Both the position numbers and the translations under genes were made by a program. Of a DNA stretch of 64,000 bases, positions 46,135-56,457 are shown piece by piece. The DNA is taken from positions 3,554,001-3,618,000 of the forward strand of contig WPIO01000001.1 in NCBI GenBank assembly GCA_009760855.2. The letters run 5' to 3'. The notes below the pieces were generated by a model. The model saw nothing but the letters and a program-made list of their open reading frames with translations. It did no database searches and was not told the DNA's origin. Numbering within the stretch: position 1 is the stretch's first letter; each line of letters begins with the position of its first letter. Source of the DNA: Cristatella mucedo (Eukaryota; Bryozoa; Phylactolaemata; Cristatellidae).

Positions 46135-47550
46135 CTACACAATTTTTCCAGAATTAACGTAGTCACTACAGCTAATGTGTGCAACTGTACCTGTAAATAT
46201 GACGTGCACAGGGTTTTTCTGGTTGTCTAAGCAGCTGCAGAAAATTTCACGGAAAAGTTGGCCAGATGGTCAGGGCCAGGCAGCAGAACACTAGCGATAA
46301 AGCAGCCAGCCTATTCTCCGAATCTCGAAACAGCTGTGGTGGCTCAACTGGAAGTACTAGCAGTGTATCGTATTAGCAGAAAGCCAAGGGTCAGATTCTT
46401 TACATGGTCAGTGGCTCTGCCAGCTGTAGGAGTGCTCTGCTGGCCTTGGTTAGGCTCTCCTGGGGTCATACAGCCTCTGCTTTACTCTTAGCAGCCGGAA
46501 GGTCAGGCTAAAAAGGACTACTCAGCTCTCTGCCTGCCTGGCAAGATAGCTCATTTGTTTAGAAGATAATTGGCTTGAGAACAACTTGAGTTGGCTGGTG
46601 AGTAGGCACTTGGAGCTCGGCCAGGAAGACACACTGTTCGACAAGCCCCACTACACCTCACCCCAGCCTTGGCTATCTTACCCTCCACTGCTCTTACCCC
46701 CCCCCCCCGTGCAGCTGCAGCACTCCACAGGCATGGTTTTCTTTATGTCTACGGGCTTTTCTTTGCATCAGCATGGCTGTGTCTGCATCAGCAACACAAG
46801 ATGGCCGATTTGCCTTATAGCTTATAAAAGAGAGCTAGAACTAGGTATTCACATCGCACCTTCACAGAGCTAAACATCGCTCGTGGCACTTTTAATGAGC
46901 CTGTCAAATCATTAATGAGCTGCACGAAACTTTAATTTCGCACACTCTCTATTCTTTCGTGCCATCCAGCTCTACTGACCCTGGCTGCTCGCAACCAATA
47001 TACTAGCACAACGTGTTGCTCTGGTTACTGTGCTTGACATTTCGAAATTTGAAATTTTTACATCATTTGACACTTCGAAATCTAAACCACGATTAGTATC
47101 AGTGTACATCTGAAATAAAATAGGTTTTTTCAGAACCTCAGCACAAAGGATATCCTGCCGTTTCTCGAGCAGATGGGCGCTCAGGAGGAGCACGCACTGG
47201 TGGGGCATAGGTCAGGATGCCGGCTCTTTTGCATTGACTGTTTGGGGCCCAGTTTCAGCAACACTGCTCTCCATCTGCTGAAGCACTTGTTAAATGTTAC
47301 CAAAACTGAGGCAGTTCGTAAATTTACTGCAGCCAGCATCTGGTGCCAGCTATCGATCTGCCGTGTACACATCTACCACTGCCTACACTCTCTCTCCCTG
47401 AACCCTCGCCCCTGGGATGGGAGTTGATTGGGGGAGGGGTGCAAGTGCTACAATCCTGAAGCCTGCCAGCAGTCTTGCTACTGCAATAAACCCGGCTGTC
47501 TTGATTCAGTAGCAAGCGTGCTTGCTCAGCTCTGTTGCTTGATGGGACCA
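46135..47550. other. no recognised feature
   Basis: GTGGTGGCTCAACTGGAAGTAC at 46,337 and GGTCAGATTC at 46,389 could be A and B boxes of a very old tRNA-derived repeat. Otherwise nothing. Confidence 0.35.
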
Positions 47551-47554
47551 GCGT

Positions 47555-47811
47555 GCCTGTCAACTTCGTCGTTTGTCGGAACGCAGCATCGAGGACTTTC
47601 GAGCGAGCGTGTGAGCATGTGCTAGCCGCCAGCCAGCAATGCTATGCGTTAAAGTACCCCGAGAGCGGCCGTGGTGCGTGCGAAGAGGACAGAGAAAGAG
47701 GCGGTCAGACCGACGCCGAGGATCGTCCCTCGCAGTTGGGTCTCCCGAGCAGCAGCAGCAGCAGCAGCGACCCTGCTCTAGCATCGTGCCGACTACATCT
47801 TGTTCGCCACC
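47555..47811 (+). promoter_or_regulatory. CpG-rich putative promoter/5' leader of gene 2
   Basis: Enriched in CG dinucleotides, contains a CAG run (47,751-47,770), and leads directly into an ATG with a strong initiation context. Its position upstream of the lectin exons and on the same strand makes it a candidate for the start of gene 2. No TATA box was identified. Confidence 0.3.
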
Positions 47812-47833
47812 ATGCATCGGCTTCTGGGCGTGT
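47812..47833 (+). CDS. gene 2: candidate first coding exon
   Basis: ATG in the context GCCACCATGC, then codons for MHRLLGV and one base before a GTGAGT donor, leaving phase 1, which is what the lectin exon at 51,144 needs. However, a signal peptide is expected and seven residues cannot supply it, so a further exon must lie between or this start is wrong. Tentative. Confidence 0.3.
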
Positions 47834-47839
47834 GTGAGT

Positions 47840-48685
47840 GCGTGGGCAGAGGGCTCCACTGAATGCCTGTCTGCCTGCCGTACCTGCCTGCTTGCCTCTG
47901 TGACACGTGACAGGAGATGAGAGCTGGAATTCGCTGGCAGACATTTCCTGCTGTCAGCAACAGCAGCCTGGGTTGAAGGCTGTGCGATTGGAGCCTGGGC
48001 ATGGGACTCGATGCTGCCAGGCTCCTAATCTGCTGGACGCTAGCCTGCCCGAGGATTCTTTTCTGCACATGTGCCTTGAAGCTAATCAGGGAGGGCAAAG
48101 AGCGTGAGAGTTTTGGCAATTCATCGGCAAGGCCTATCGGCTACCACCGAAAAGCTTTATAGTCGATCGCATGTCTCCACTTGCCCATCTCGGGTTTTCT
48201 TGGGTGGGCATTAAGCTTGCTGCTTCCATCCATTTGAAGCTACCTCAGCTTATTTATTTATTATTATTTACATAAATTGGAAAGAAATTATGTCAATGTC
48301 TTAGTAATAATGTACGCAATAATTTCAGCAAACATTAGCACACAAAGGTCATCGGAAGTCTGCTGCCACTCAGGCGATCACAGGGTGCTTAATGGTGGTG
48401 ATACTTATAATCCCAACTACAACCCCGCCCGATTGCATCGAAAGGCTTTCTTAGATGCAATTAGTTGCAGTGACCTAACAAGGCATGCAGCAGATGCTAA
48501 ATTTATTTCTATTATAATCGACAGTGAAGCTCATAAGTAGTGCCCTGCCAATGCGTAAGCAGTGCCCTGTAAATGAGTATGAAACCAGGAGCATATAGTG
48601 AAGTCATAAGCACCACGGACACATTTCCCCACTTCCAGCTCTGTAGAAAAACTCAAACATGCTTACATATTGCGCATCACTGAAA
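47840..48685. other. no recognised feature
   Basis: A frame at 48,277-48,540 is open for 87 codons (contains RHAADAKFISIIIDSEAHK) but matches nothing I recognise; it follows an ATT-rich stretch that may be a LINE tail. Confidence 0.3.
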
Positions 48686-48689
48686 AAGA

Positions 48690-49140
48690 TTGGGCCTACA
48701 TTGATAAGGATACTGCAGCTAATCTGGTTCATGTAGTTTTGACTTTCCTTCGAGACTTCTCTGACGAAGTACTTTCAGGTCTTTCTGCCTGTGCCATAAT
48801 ATGCTCATAGTTGGTGCAAAACTCTTCGGCTAGGATTGTCTGTCAGAAACGTTGCAACTGCCATAGTTCACCATTCTCTATGATCTGCACTGGCTTCCTA
48901 TCGATTACGTATCGACTTCAAAGTTCTCTCTCACACTGTTAGCCAACTCATTCTCTAGGCCGAGCTTACTTATCCAAAATATTTGCAAATCGTGTTTCTT
49001 ATCATACCATCTCCTCACCTGACTCAAGTCAGTTAGCTCTGCCTCTAACCAGCCTTTGGAGACCATGTTGGACTAGAAAGAGATTAATTTCTCTTATGGT
49101 GCAATACAAATGCATTCTTTTTATTAGTATTATTATTAGG
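48690..49140 (+). mobile_element. LINE family B, decayed, plus strand
   Basis: Follows the 22.3-23.2 kb copy from the GGATACTGCAGCTAATCTGG block through the GATCTGCACTGGCTTCC block (the LHWLP region) to a tail with CTAGAAAGAGATTAATTTCT and an ATT-rich end. Many indels. Confidence 0.75.
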
Positions 49141-49144
49141 AAAC

Positions 49145-49500
49145 AGCAGCAATTTTCTAAGGATAGTATTTGTTGCATCATCAGAACGTGTTCAAGTAAG
49201 AAATTCGGATGTGCCAAGCAACCCTCCCTCCAAAAAAATGCATCTCCTGTCTCCTACTTCAATAGGAATGGTCAAGGTGTAGACTACTGTTTTGGCTATG
49301 TGCAGACATGGGCCAGGGTTAGTTTGACACTTTGTAAGATATCGAGAGTATAGTAGGGTGATAAATCAACGAGCTATGTTTCCTAATAAAGGAATGACCC
49401 CTAATACCAAGTAAAGCTGCTTCAGGAAGTCTTGAGAAATTGACAATTCACTAGAGGACTTACTCAGTTCCACATTCAATTCCAGCTGCTTAACAGTGCG
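49145..49500. other. no recognised feature
   Basis: Between two LINE B fragments; nothing recognised. Confidence 0.4.
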
Positions 49501-49502
49501 AA

Positions 49503-49799
49503 ATGTGTGCCTACTTAGACCAATGCTACCACATCCAATCGTTGGTCCAATCGTTGGTTACATACTCTATCGACGTGTGTAGCAGCACACTGCTTGCTAG
49601 TCTCTGGTCCTGTAAAGTAAAGTGCTTACAGTTAATGCAAAACTCTGCAGCTGGGTTTTTCTCGCGAGGGTCGAAATCGCACAATGTTACAACACTTCTC
49701 ACTGACCTGCACCGGCTTCCCATCAAGCAGTGGATTGACTTCAAAGTTGTCAGTCATTTTCAGGTCCCTTCATTCTCTTGCAGCAACCTACCCATCTAG
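49503..49799 (+). mobile_element. LINE family B fragment joined to a family A tail
   Basis: The frame 49,503-49,799 includes LMQNSAAGFF and LTDLHRLPIKQWIDFKVVSH, the family B LHWLPVKQRIDF region. It stops abruptly at 49,799, where the sequence becomes the family A 3' end. Confidence 0.7.
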
Positions 49800-49890
49800 G
49801 CTGTGACTGTGCTATACAAAACTCTCCTGCATAACACTCACCTAGTCTTGGCGGCTTTGTGGAGTTACTGTCGGAGGTACATTGTATTAC
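49800..49890 (+). mobile_element. LINE family A 3' tail
   Basis: GTGCTATACAAAACTCTCCTG, then GTGGAGTTACTGTCGGAGG and a TACATTGTATTACAT end match 60,770-60,865 of the intact family A copy. It directly abuts the family B body, giving a chimeric arrangement. Confidence 0.75.
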
Positions 49891-49894
49891 ATAA

Positions 49895-50250
49895 TCAGAC
49901 TAGGCATCGTGGCACCAGCTCTTCTGACTCTTATATGCCCCACTTCGGGATGGCTCTCCCATGCTCCACTGTGACAGTTGCTAAAAGAACCTCTAATGTA
50001 CGTTCGGCTGTGCTGTGTGCCAAACTTAGGCCCGTGTTCAGTGTATTGGGGTTAAATTTAGAATTTATCGTTCGGCTAGTATTAAGCACTAAGTTTGTCG
50101 AGGCTGTCAAAGTCATACTACATGGCTATTTTACCACGAAGAGTCGGATCATTATGCAGTGTCTTTGCTTGAGATCGTGTTCTGATTGGTCGTCTAAAGC
50201 TCAATGAAAGAGATTCCTGGAAATAGGCATGTATGTGGCAGTATAGTTGA
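49895..50250. other. no recognised feature
   Basis: Nothing identified on either strand. Confidence 0.4.
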
Positions 50251-50254
50251 AGAG

Positions 50255-50405
50255 ATGGCTATCTGGCCTCATTTCTATAGCAGGACCGGAGCCACAGCAG
50301 CTACCATTCACACTTGCAACAGTCAATGAAGAACTGAATTGTCCACTGCAGCACTCAAACCCTCCATCTGGGTCGTTGGGTACCCTGGCGCCCCACCTCT
50401 AGGCC
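50255..50405 (-). mobile_element. SINE II, minus strand, diverged
   Basis: GCAGCACTCAAACCCTCCATC and CTGGGTCGTTGGGTACCCTG parallel the reverse complement of the SINE II tRNA-like head, with a CAGTCAATGAAG-type body on the left. Confidence 0.5.
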
Positions 50406-50409
50406 AACA

Positions 50410-51140
50410 GCCAGCTGTGCTCAGCTTGCCACCACCATCCTAGATGCCGTCCGTCCGGTAGCTCTCGTGCCAGGCATTGATAGCAGTGTGGAGCTGCAGC
50501 ACGCATCGAGCTCATATCGGAGCTGGAGGATAAAAAAAGGCGTCAGCCTTATGTATTTCGAGTGCTTTTTTGATAGCGATTTTTTGTATTGCCCACTGCC
50601 GAAAACAGGTGGCTTTCCCTTAAGCCACCGTTAGGGCAACCTGCTAATCGCGGACGTGTGCATTAACATGGTGTAGTCTCACACTCCTTGTCACTCTGAG
50701 CATGCTCCTGCGCAACTTTCGTATGTACTAGTCTGTCTGGGAACCTTTGCGCTAGGCACCGATTTTACCCTCAAGTGTCAAAGGCTTAGCATTTAAAGCA
50801 GTATGTACGATCCAAATTGTTATGACCATCTCTTCAATCAGCACGATTATCTGAATGAATTTGGCCGAGATTATCAGACACTGCCATTAGCATCACAGAA
50901 GTTGGATGAGTTGAAACATTCAAGAATCTGCCCCTTTAAATGGATTATAACTCCTAAGGCTGGTCTTCGATTGCTGTCTGACTCTAAACCGACTACCCCA
51001 CCTTGCTTATGACCGCTTATGCACACACTTGTCTGTTGCCCTTGTTCCAAGACTCAGGCGTTTTACTAAGCTCTAGTCGACCCCTCGCATATGCTGCTCG
51101 CAGTTTCCTGGCCAGTTGTCCTACAGGTGAGCTCTGTTTC
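50410..51140. other. no recognised feature upstream of gene 2 lectin exons
   Basis: The frame 50,803-51,012 (69 codons, MYDPNCYDHLFNQHDYLNEF) has no splice support and no recognised domain. Confidence 0.35.
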
Positions 51141-51143
51141 TAG

Positions 51144-51425
51144 GCCAACAGGTGGCATCCTACTCGTGCCCGCCAGCTGCCAGTGGAGGCTACGTGTATC
51201 GGTCGTCGTGCTATGACTTCGTCGGCACAGAAACGACTTGGATAACGGCGCGGCTCAGGTGCCGAAACCGTGGTGGCCGGCTCGCTATGGTCACAGATGC
51301 CGACCTACAGTCGTGGCTGTCATCAAAGGCGGCAGTGCAGTTTCCCAGCCGGCAGGGCGTATGGCTTGGTCTTCACGATCGCCAAGTGGAAGGCCGCTTT
51401 TATTGGGACAACTACGATGGCAACG
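51144..51425 (+). CDS. gene 2: N-terminal part of the C-type lectin-like domain (exon)
   Basis: The acceptor CTCTGTTTCTAG and a GTGTGT donor bound 282 bp, phase 1 in and out. The translation has the first two thirds of a long-form CTLD: YSCPPA and SSCYDF (the extra N-terminal disulphide pair), the helix ARLRCRNRGGRLAMV with the first core cysteine, then VWLGLHDRQVEGRFYW, the WIGL core motif. The next exon completes the fold. CTLDs bind sugars or proteins outside the cell. Open reading continues back to the acceptor without an ATG, so this is an internal exon. The following intron holds GCATGCATG repeats and a SINE I copy. Confidence 0.9.
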
Positions 51426-51554
51426 GTGTGTCTGGCTGGCTAGCATTTCTGATTACGGTGCACACCCTCAATGCTAAGGAATGACTTGCAATGGGTCTCC
51501 CACGATGAAATGGCATTCGGCCGTGTGGGCTAGCATCATCTCGCCGTGCTGCGC

Positions 51555-51605
51555 ATGCATGCATGCATGAATGCAGGTTCGAAGTCCGTGCATGCATGCA
51601 TGCTC
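51555..51605. repeat. TGCA tetranucleotide repeats, two clusters
   Basis: Two TGCATGCATGCATG-like runs about 40 bp apart in the intron of gene 2. The tetramer is self-complementary, so both strands can fold. Confidence 0.8.
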
Positions 51606-52431
51606 GGTCACGAGCATGATAGCGCTCACTAGCGATTTTGCAGTTCCATGTGCCGGTTGCTTCCTCTCCGGCATGCTCTGCTCTTCCGAAGGTGTGCGAC
51701 TGCTCGTGTGCACGTGTGCATCGTGTGTGTTGCATTGCTGCTGAGAGTGCATGTGCTGTGCACGCGCCTGCTTACGTATATGCCTACTAAACTTGCTAGC
51801 ACATCCAAACGTCTGTCCAAAGTATTCGCAGCCGCGTTGCAGTCTAGCCTTTTTCCGGCATAAAGCCGAAGCAGGAGCTGCAAGTCAGATGTCACTCCCA
51901 TGCCATCGAGGTCGTACCTTTCTCTGCAGCTGCTTTGTTCTGCTCATTCACACGTTGAAATCTTGCCAATATTCAATAGGATAACCACTGCTTTCTTTAA
52001 ATTGAAGACCACCGGCCGACAGAGCAAGCAGCAGCTGCTGCTGCTGCAGACGGCATCCCAGAAAATTTACTGGCTGATTTGCATTTGCTGATTCGCGCGA
52101 TTTGTATTTGACGGTAGGGCAGCAAGCACAATAAATGCAGCATCTCTTTACTGCTGCGCTCATTGGTCGGTCGTTCTTGTCATAGCTCGCCCCCTTTTAT
52201 TTCCTTGCCCGCTTTCGATGCTCGCCAGATACTTGCTATGAAAGCTTGGAGGGAGAGTTGGCGCTCGTGCTGAATGTCCGGTGTTGCCTTTCCACCTGGG
52301 TCTTAGCCTTGTGGGTAACGTTTTGCTTTCGCTTCGCGAAGCATATCGAGCATTGGAGTAAATCGGCAGCCAATTCTTGCCTGTCATCTGCAAGCGATAG
52401 TGATTGCAACTAGGACTTGCCGAGCTGGTTT

Positions 52432-52585
52432 GGTCTAGTGGTTAAGGTGCTCACCCCCCCCCCCCCCCGACCAAGGTCTTGCTGAGGTCGTGGGCTCGAG
52501 CCCCGAGACATGTGTGAAGCGCCTGAATAGAGATTAAGTTCTCTTGGGGCGCTATATAAATGAATTATATAAATGAATTATATTG
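52432..52585 (+). mobile_element. SINE I in an intron of gene 2
   Basis: Head GCTGGTTTGGTCTAGTGGTT, a poly-C run where the 30.1 kb copy has CCCTGA, GGGCTCGAGCCCCGAG as B box, and the LINE B-like tail GAAGCGCCTGAATAGAGATT with duplicated AATGAATTATAT ends. Very similar to the 30.1 kb copy, so fairly recent. Confidence 0.88.
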
Positions 52586-52811
52586 AGACTCTTCTACTGC
52601 TGCATAAATGAAGCTGTCGAATCAGCTGGCCATTTTAGCAGGTCCGCACTCAAGCAGACTCCTGCAGAGCTGCTCGGGTAACCATGGCCGGTGCGAGCAT
52701 GCGTTGGTTCTATTTTGCCACTTCCCCGACGTTAATGTTGTGGCAATTTGCTGCAGTAGGGGCAAGTGTGGAGCGCTGCAACCTGGCATCCACCTTTCTC
52801 GTTCACCTCAG

Positions 52812-52970
52812 ACCAGCCGGCATCGTACTTTTTCTGGGCACCCGGCGAGCCGAACAACCAGCTGGGAAGCCAGGACTGCGCTTACATGCGCCGCTCATAT
52901 GGCTGGCGCTGGGTGGACATCGAGTGTAGCTTCAGCGTGTTTCGGGAGTACTCTCACATCTGCGAGTTCC
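52812..52970 (+). CDS. gene 2: C-terminal half of the C-type lectin-like domain (exon)
   Basis: The acceptor TTCTCGTTCACCTCAG and the donor GTGAGT bound 159 bp, phase 1 in and out. The product continues the domain: YFFWAPGEPNNQL, then QDCAYMRR, WRWVDIEC and HICEF. EPN is the sequence associated with mannose- or GlcNAc-type sugar preference. The WND calcium motif reads WVD, so calcium coordination may be reduced. All core CTLD cysteines are present over the two exons. It is clearly paralogous to 1,933-2,094 of gene 1. Confidence 0.92.
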
Positions 52971-53094
52971 GTGAGTCGTCTGTGCTGCGCCAGCATTCGT
53001 AAAGAGTAAAGCCGCCGAGTCTGGGCCGATGCAGCTGCTGTGCTCCTCCTAGCAGTGCCCTCGACCGCCAGTCGGCAACCCTGCAGAGAGGGGG

Positions 53095-53285
53095 AGAGGG
53101 CGCTCGTCCTCCTCCCTCCTCCTCCCTGCTCCTCCTGTTCCTGCTCCTCCTGCTCCTGCTCCTGCTCCTCCTCCCTCCTCCTCCCTCCTCCTCCCTTCTC
53201 CTCCCTCCTCCTCCCTCCTCCTCCCTCCTGCTCCCTGCTCCTCCTGTTCCTGCTCCTCCTGCTCCTGCTCCTCCTCCTCCCTCCA
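53095..53285. repeat. CTC/CTG-rich imperfect triplet repeats
   Basis: CTC and CTCCTG triplets directly before the next acceptor; they serve as a very long pyrimidine tract. The Glu/Gly-rich frames on the minus strand are artefacts. Confidence 0.9.
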
Positions 53286-53330
53286 TCCCATCTCCGTGGC
53301 AAGCCGGTGCCTTGTACTTGGCCGTCGCAG

Positions 53331-53969
53331 CTACTCTTGTCAGCTCGATCGCTTGTTCCATCACAGCTCTGCCGACAGTCGTAGTAGTTCATCTGGCGTC
53401 AGCTGCATCATTGCGAATTGCCTTAGGTGGCATCCCGCCAGCCAGCCCAACGTCAACACAGCAGCGGTCGACCGTGGGAACGTCGTCGAGCCGCGTCAAA
53501 CCGCCACATGGTCAGTTGACAGTTGCATCACCAACGGTGCTGCCGAGCTCGGCTACGACCTCCGCAGAGGAGAGCACCAGCATGCCGAACGATCGCTTGG
53601 ACAATCGGCATCACATGATGACCAACGACAGCTCGCCAGGTCAGTCGAGTGATTTTCTGTCTGCAGCCCTTTCAACCACACATGGCAGCTCGCCAGGTCA
53701 GTCGAGTGACACTCTGTCGGCAGCTCTGTCGGCTGCCCTTTCAACCACACATGGCAGCTCGCCACCTCAGTCGAGTGACACTCTCTCGGCAAACCTTTCT
53801 ACCCTTCCACATGGTGGCTCGCCAGGTCAGTCGCATGCAACTCTGCTGGCAGCCCTTTCAACTGCAGAATCTGCTCTGCTCACCGAGCCACATAGGGACA
53901 GCAGCATTTGTACTTCTAATGTAGACACTTGGCATCAGGAAATGACGACAAGTGACGACATGTCACCAG
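53331..53969 (+). CDS. gene 2: mucin-like Ser/Thr-rich stalk exon with internal repeats
   Basis: Probable acceptor GGCCGTCGCAG (other AG sites at 53,366, 53,378 and 53,402 keep the same frame); donor GTTAGT after CACCAG; phase 1 in and out. About 213 codons, very rich in Ser and Thr. The unit SSPGQSSDTLSAALSTTHG begins at about 53,631, 53,688, 53,757 and 53,817, spaced 57, 69 and 60 bp, all multiples of three. Such repeats are typical of O-glycosylated stalks that hold a binding domain away from the membrane. The repeats probably vary in number between individuals. Confidence 0.75.
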
Positions 53970-54069
53970 GTTAGTTAACCTTTGATCTAACTCCACGAAT
54001 GTTTTTAAAAATGTCTTTTCCTGTCTCAAAATTTAATGTCAACATCTTTCACCTCACCTAATTAAGCCT

Positions 54070-54840
54070 TGACCATCCAAGCTATTTGATTGCTTGTAAC
54101 ATTATTCCCTAAGCTAAGAACTCTGGTGCTGAGCCCGGTTGCATGTGCTGCAAAACTTGTTGGTTCGTCTGGTCTGTGTCAGCCATGTAGCTGCCGAATC
54201 ACCACATTTCCGTCCGAGCTTTATTGGCTCCCTCTCAAGCATAGAATCGATTTCAAGATCATCGGTCACACTTACTGGTTGCTTCAATCGCATGCACCAG
54301 CCTATCTGTCTGGCCTCCTTGCTCTTCCACTGTGCTCTCACACCAATGGCTCGTCCTGTCAACATTTCGTCATCTCAACGTCTCGTAAAAAATTGCAATC
54401 TTTTCGTGCTATAGCCTTTCGCTCGCATGCAGCAAAAGTCTGCAATTCATCTCGGTGTGTATTTGCTACTGGCGATGATCGTGCGTCCTGTAAGTCTCAG
54501 CACACTGTGCGCACGTGTTCCGGTCAGCTTTCCCTTCTCGTCAATGAAGTTGTCTTTCTGTGTTCCTATGTGCTGTGCCTGGTTGCCTGAGCATGATTCA
54601 GTGCATGCCACTCGACATAGGTGTTACTAACCAGTGGCTTTGACTGTCTCCGTATTTTGCTTTAGCACGCTGGCCTAAGCATGATACTTGTTTGCTTTTG
54701 CATGTTTGACGCCGTGCATAGCACTAACCCTCGGTACCGATTCTCGAACAGCAAGCTGTAAAGAGCCTAGAAAGAGATCGAATTCTCTTTGGGCAGCATG
54801 CAAACGGCTTATTATCATTGTTTTTATTGTCTTATTATCA
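54070..54840 (+). mobile_element. LINE family B, decayed, in an intron of gene 2
   Basis: Contains CTTTATTGGCTCCCTCTCAA (the LHWLP region), the following C-terminal blocks, and a tail at 54,757-54,830 with AGAGCCTAGAAAGAGATCGA and a TTATTATC end. It has the same orientation as the gene. Frames are broken. Confidence 0.75.
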
Positions 54841-55049
54841 TTTTTATCCTTTGCTGATGCATGAATACAGAAGCACGAAAGGGCAAGGTTGGTTGTCGTC
54901 GTTGCAGACCGAGCTCTACCGAGCAAGCTGCTGTTGACTGACACCCTGCCTTGTTTAAGGGCATTCTAGCACAAGGACCGTGCCTCGAGCACAGTCGTCT
55001 GCTGCCTTTATGTTCCTGGCATCACGCTTTGCCTTTCTTGCTCTTGCAG

Positions 55050-55106
55050 CCGAAGTCGCTCCGTACGCGAATGCAGTGAAGGAAGTGCAGGATGCTGCCC
55101 ATGAAT
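55050..55106 (+). CDS. gene 2: short linker exon (predicted)
   Basis: A 57-bp segment between a strong acceptor (TTTCTTGCTCTTGCAG) and a GTAAGC donor, phase 1 at both ends, so it fits the cassette pattern of the gene. It encodes about 19 residues (EVAPYANAVKEVQDAAHE), probably next to the membrane. It could be an alternative exon, as skipping it would keep the frame. Confidence 0.6.
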
Positions 55107-55413
55107 GTAAGCACAGCCAGTTGTCAGTGTGCCGCGTCCGTGCCTCCCGCAGCCGAGATTCTTGCTCTGCGATTCGTGCGTTCCGCCCACCATTGCCGGC
55201 AGTCGGGCTCCTGCAAGCACGCCGCCTGCTTGACGAGCACCATCCTCAGCTGACTCGCTGCTGACTTGAGGCTACCAATGATGTGCGGCCATTGCATCGC
55301 TCTGGGTATGCCTGGGCGCGCCTGGCCTTTCACAGGCTCGAGGCGGCCGCGCACGGCTGATTTCGACTCTTTGCTTTGACAATTGTCGCGATCGCTGCAC
55401 TCTGCCATTGCAG

Positions 55414-55501
55414 CCCAGGTCGTGCACGTTGCCGTCGCCATCGTAGTCGGGCTGGCAATCGTCGTCCCGATCGTTGCCTTTCTTCTGGTTCGACGTCGGA
55501 G
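55414..55501 (+). CDS. gene 2: transmembrane exon
   Basis: Acceptor TCTGCCATTGCAG and donor GTGAGG, phase 1 in and phase 2 out, 88 bp. It encodes one hydrophobic helix (VAVAIVVGLAIVVPIVAFLL) followed by VRRRR, a stop-transfer signal placing the C-terminus in the cytoplasm. The phases match those of 6,805-6,895 in gene 1. Confidence 0.82.
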
Positions 55502-56039
55502 GTGAGGCTCTCATCCCTACCTCAGGCGCCTCTAGGGTGGCAGCGGGGCGACAGTGGAGAGTGGCCGACTCCTCGCCTCGATGCGAGTCGGCTTGGCAGG
55601 CAGCCATTTTCAGCTGCTGCCAGGCTTGGGCGTCCGTGCGTTCGATCTCTCTGGAGGCTGAGTGAGGCATTAGCAGCTTAGGGTACCGAGCTTCTTCCTA
55701 CAGGCGAGTTCGTTGACATCCGACAAGCTGTCTGCTCACTTGCTGACCCCTGCCCTCGGATGCGCATAGCCAAGACAAACTATCAAAAATAGGGGTGAAC
55801 TACTCAAAAGGGGAGTATTGGATTTTGTTGTTGTACGCCCACTGCAATGAGCAGAATAGTTGCTGTAACGCCCCCTAATCATCTAGGCAGCTTTGGATTT
55901 TTTCTGCTTACACAGAAATGTTGTGCATGCATTGTTGTCCTTACCTTCTCAAAAATGTTGACACACTGTGCTCGAATTATGATGGTGTTTTTTCCAACTG
56001 TGAATGGCTTTACATTTGCCTTCATGAGCCAACAGACTT

Positions 56040-56345
56040 TATATACATCCGGCAACGAAGAAACAAATCATGTGAACTTTAGCCAAGTTGTGAGAACAGT
56101 CGATGAAGTGATTAGCGTAGAAATGCCTGACACTTGGGGCTGCTGGAGAGGCTGCACCAGAGCTAGCCGTAGGAGAGAAAAAATGTCTTCACGTTAGAAT
56201 TGGTCCGCAGTCTGCGGTTCACGGGAGCAAGAAGTGTCGCAGGCAGTCACTTTAAATTTAAATTGAACGGACGACACAGCAAACGTGTTGCTCCAAGAGA
56301 ATCAGATGGCTATAGGGAACTGAAATTCGTGCAGCAATTCAGCTA
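56040..56345 (-). mobile_element. possible LINE family A remnant in an intron of gene 2
   Basis: Blocks such as AGCAGTTCAGCTAG-like (56,332) and the GAAGTGATTAGCGTAGAAATG segment parallel the minus-strand family A 3' region at 850-1,120. Strongly diverged. Confidence 0.4.
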
Positions 56346-56457
56346 GAGACATCTAGGCGCCCAGCACGTGGCAGGCGACATTGGTCGCAGTAGGAACGCT
56401 GTGCCGTCGCCGCCACTGCTGCATCGGCTGTCGAACCTCGCGTGCCCACCATTGCAG

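Noticed and set aside
52895-53392. Gly/Glu-rich minus-strand frames
   Set aside because: They read the reverse of the CTC-rich tract before a splice acceptor and overlap a supported lectin exon.
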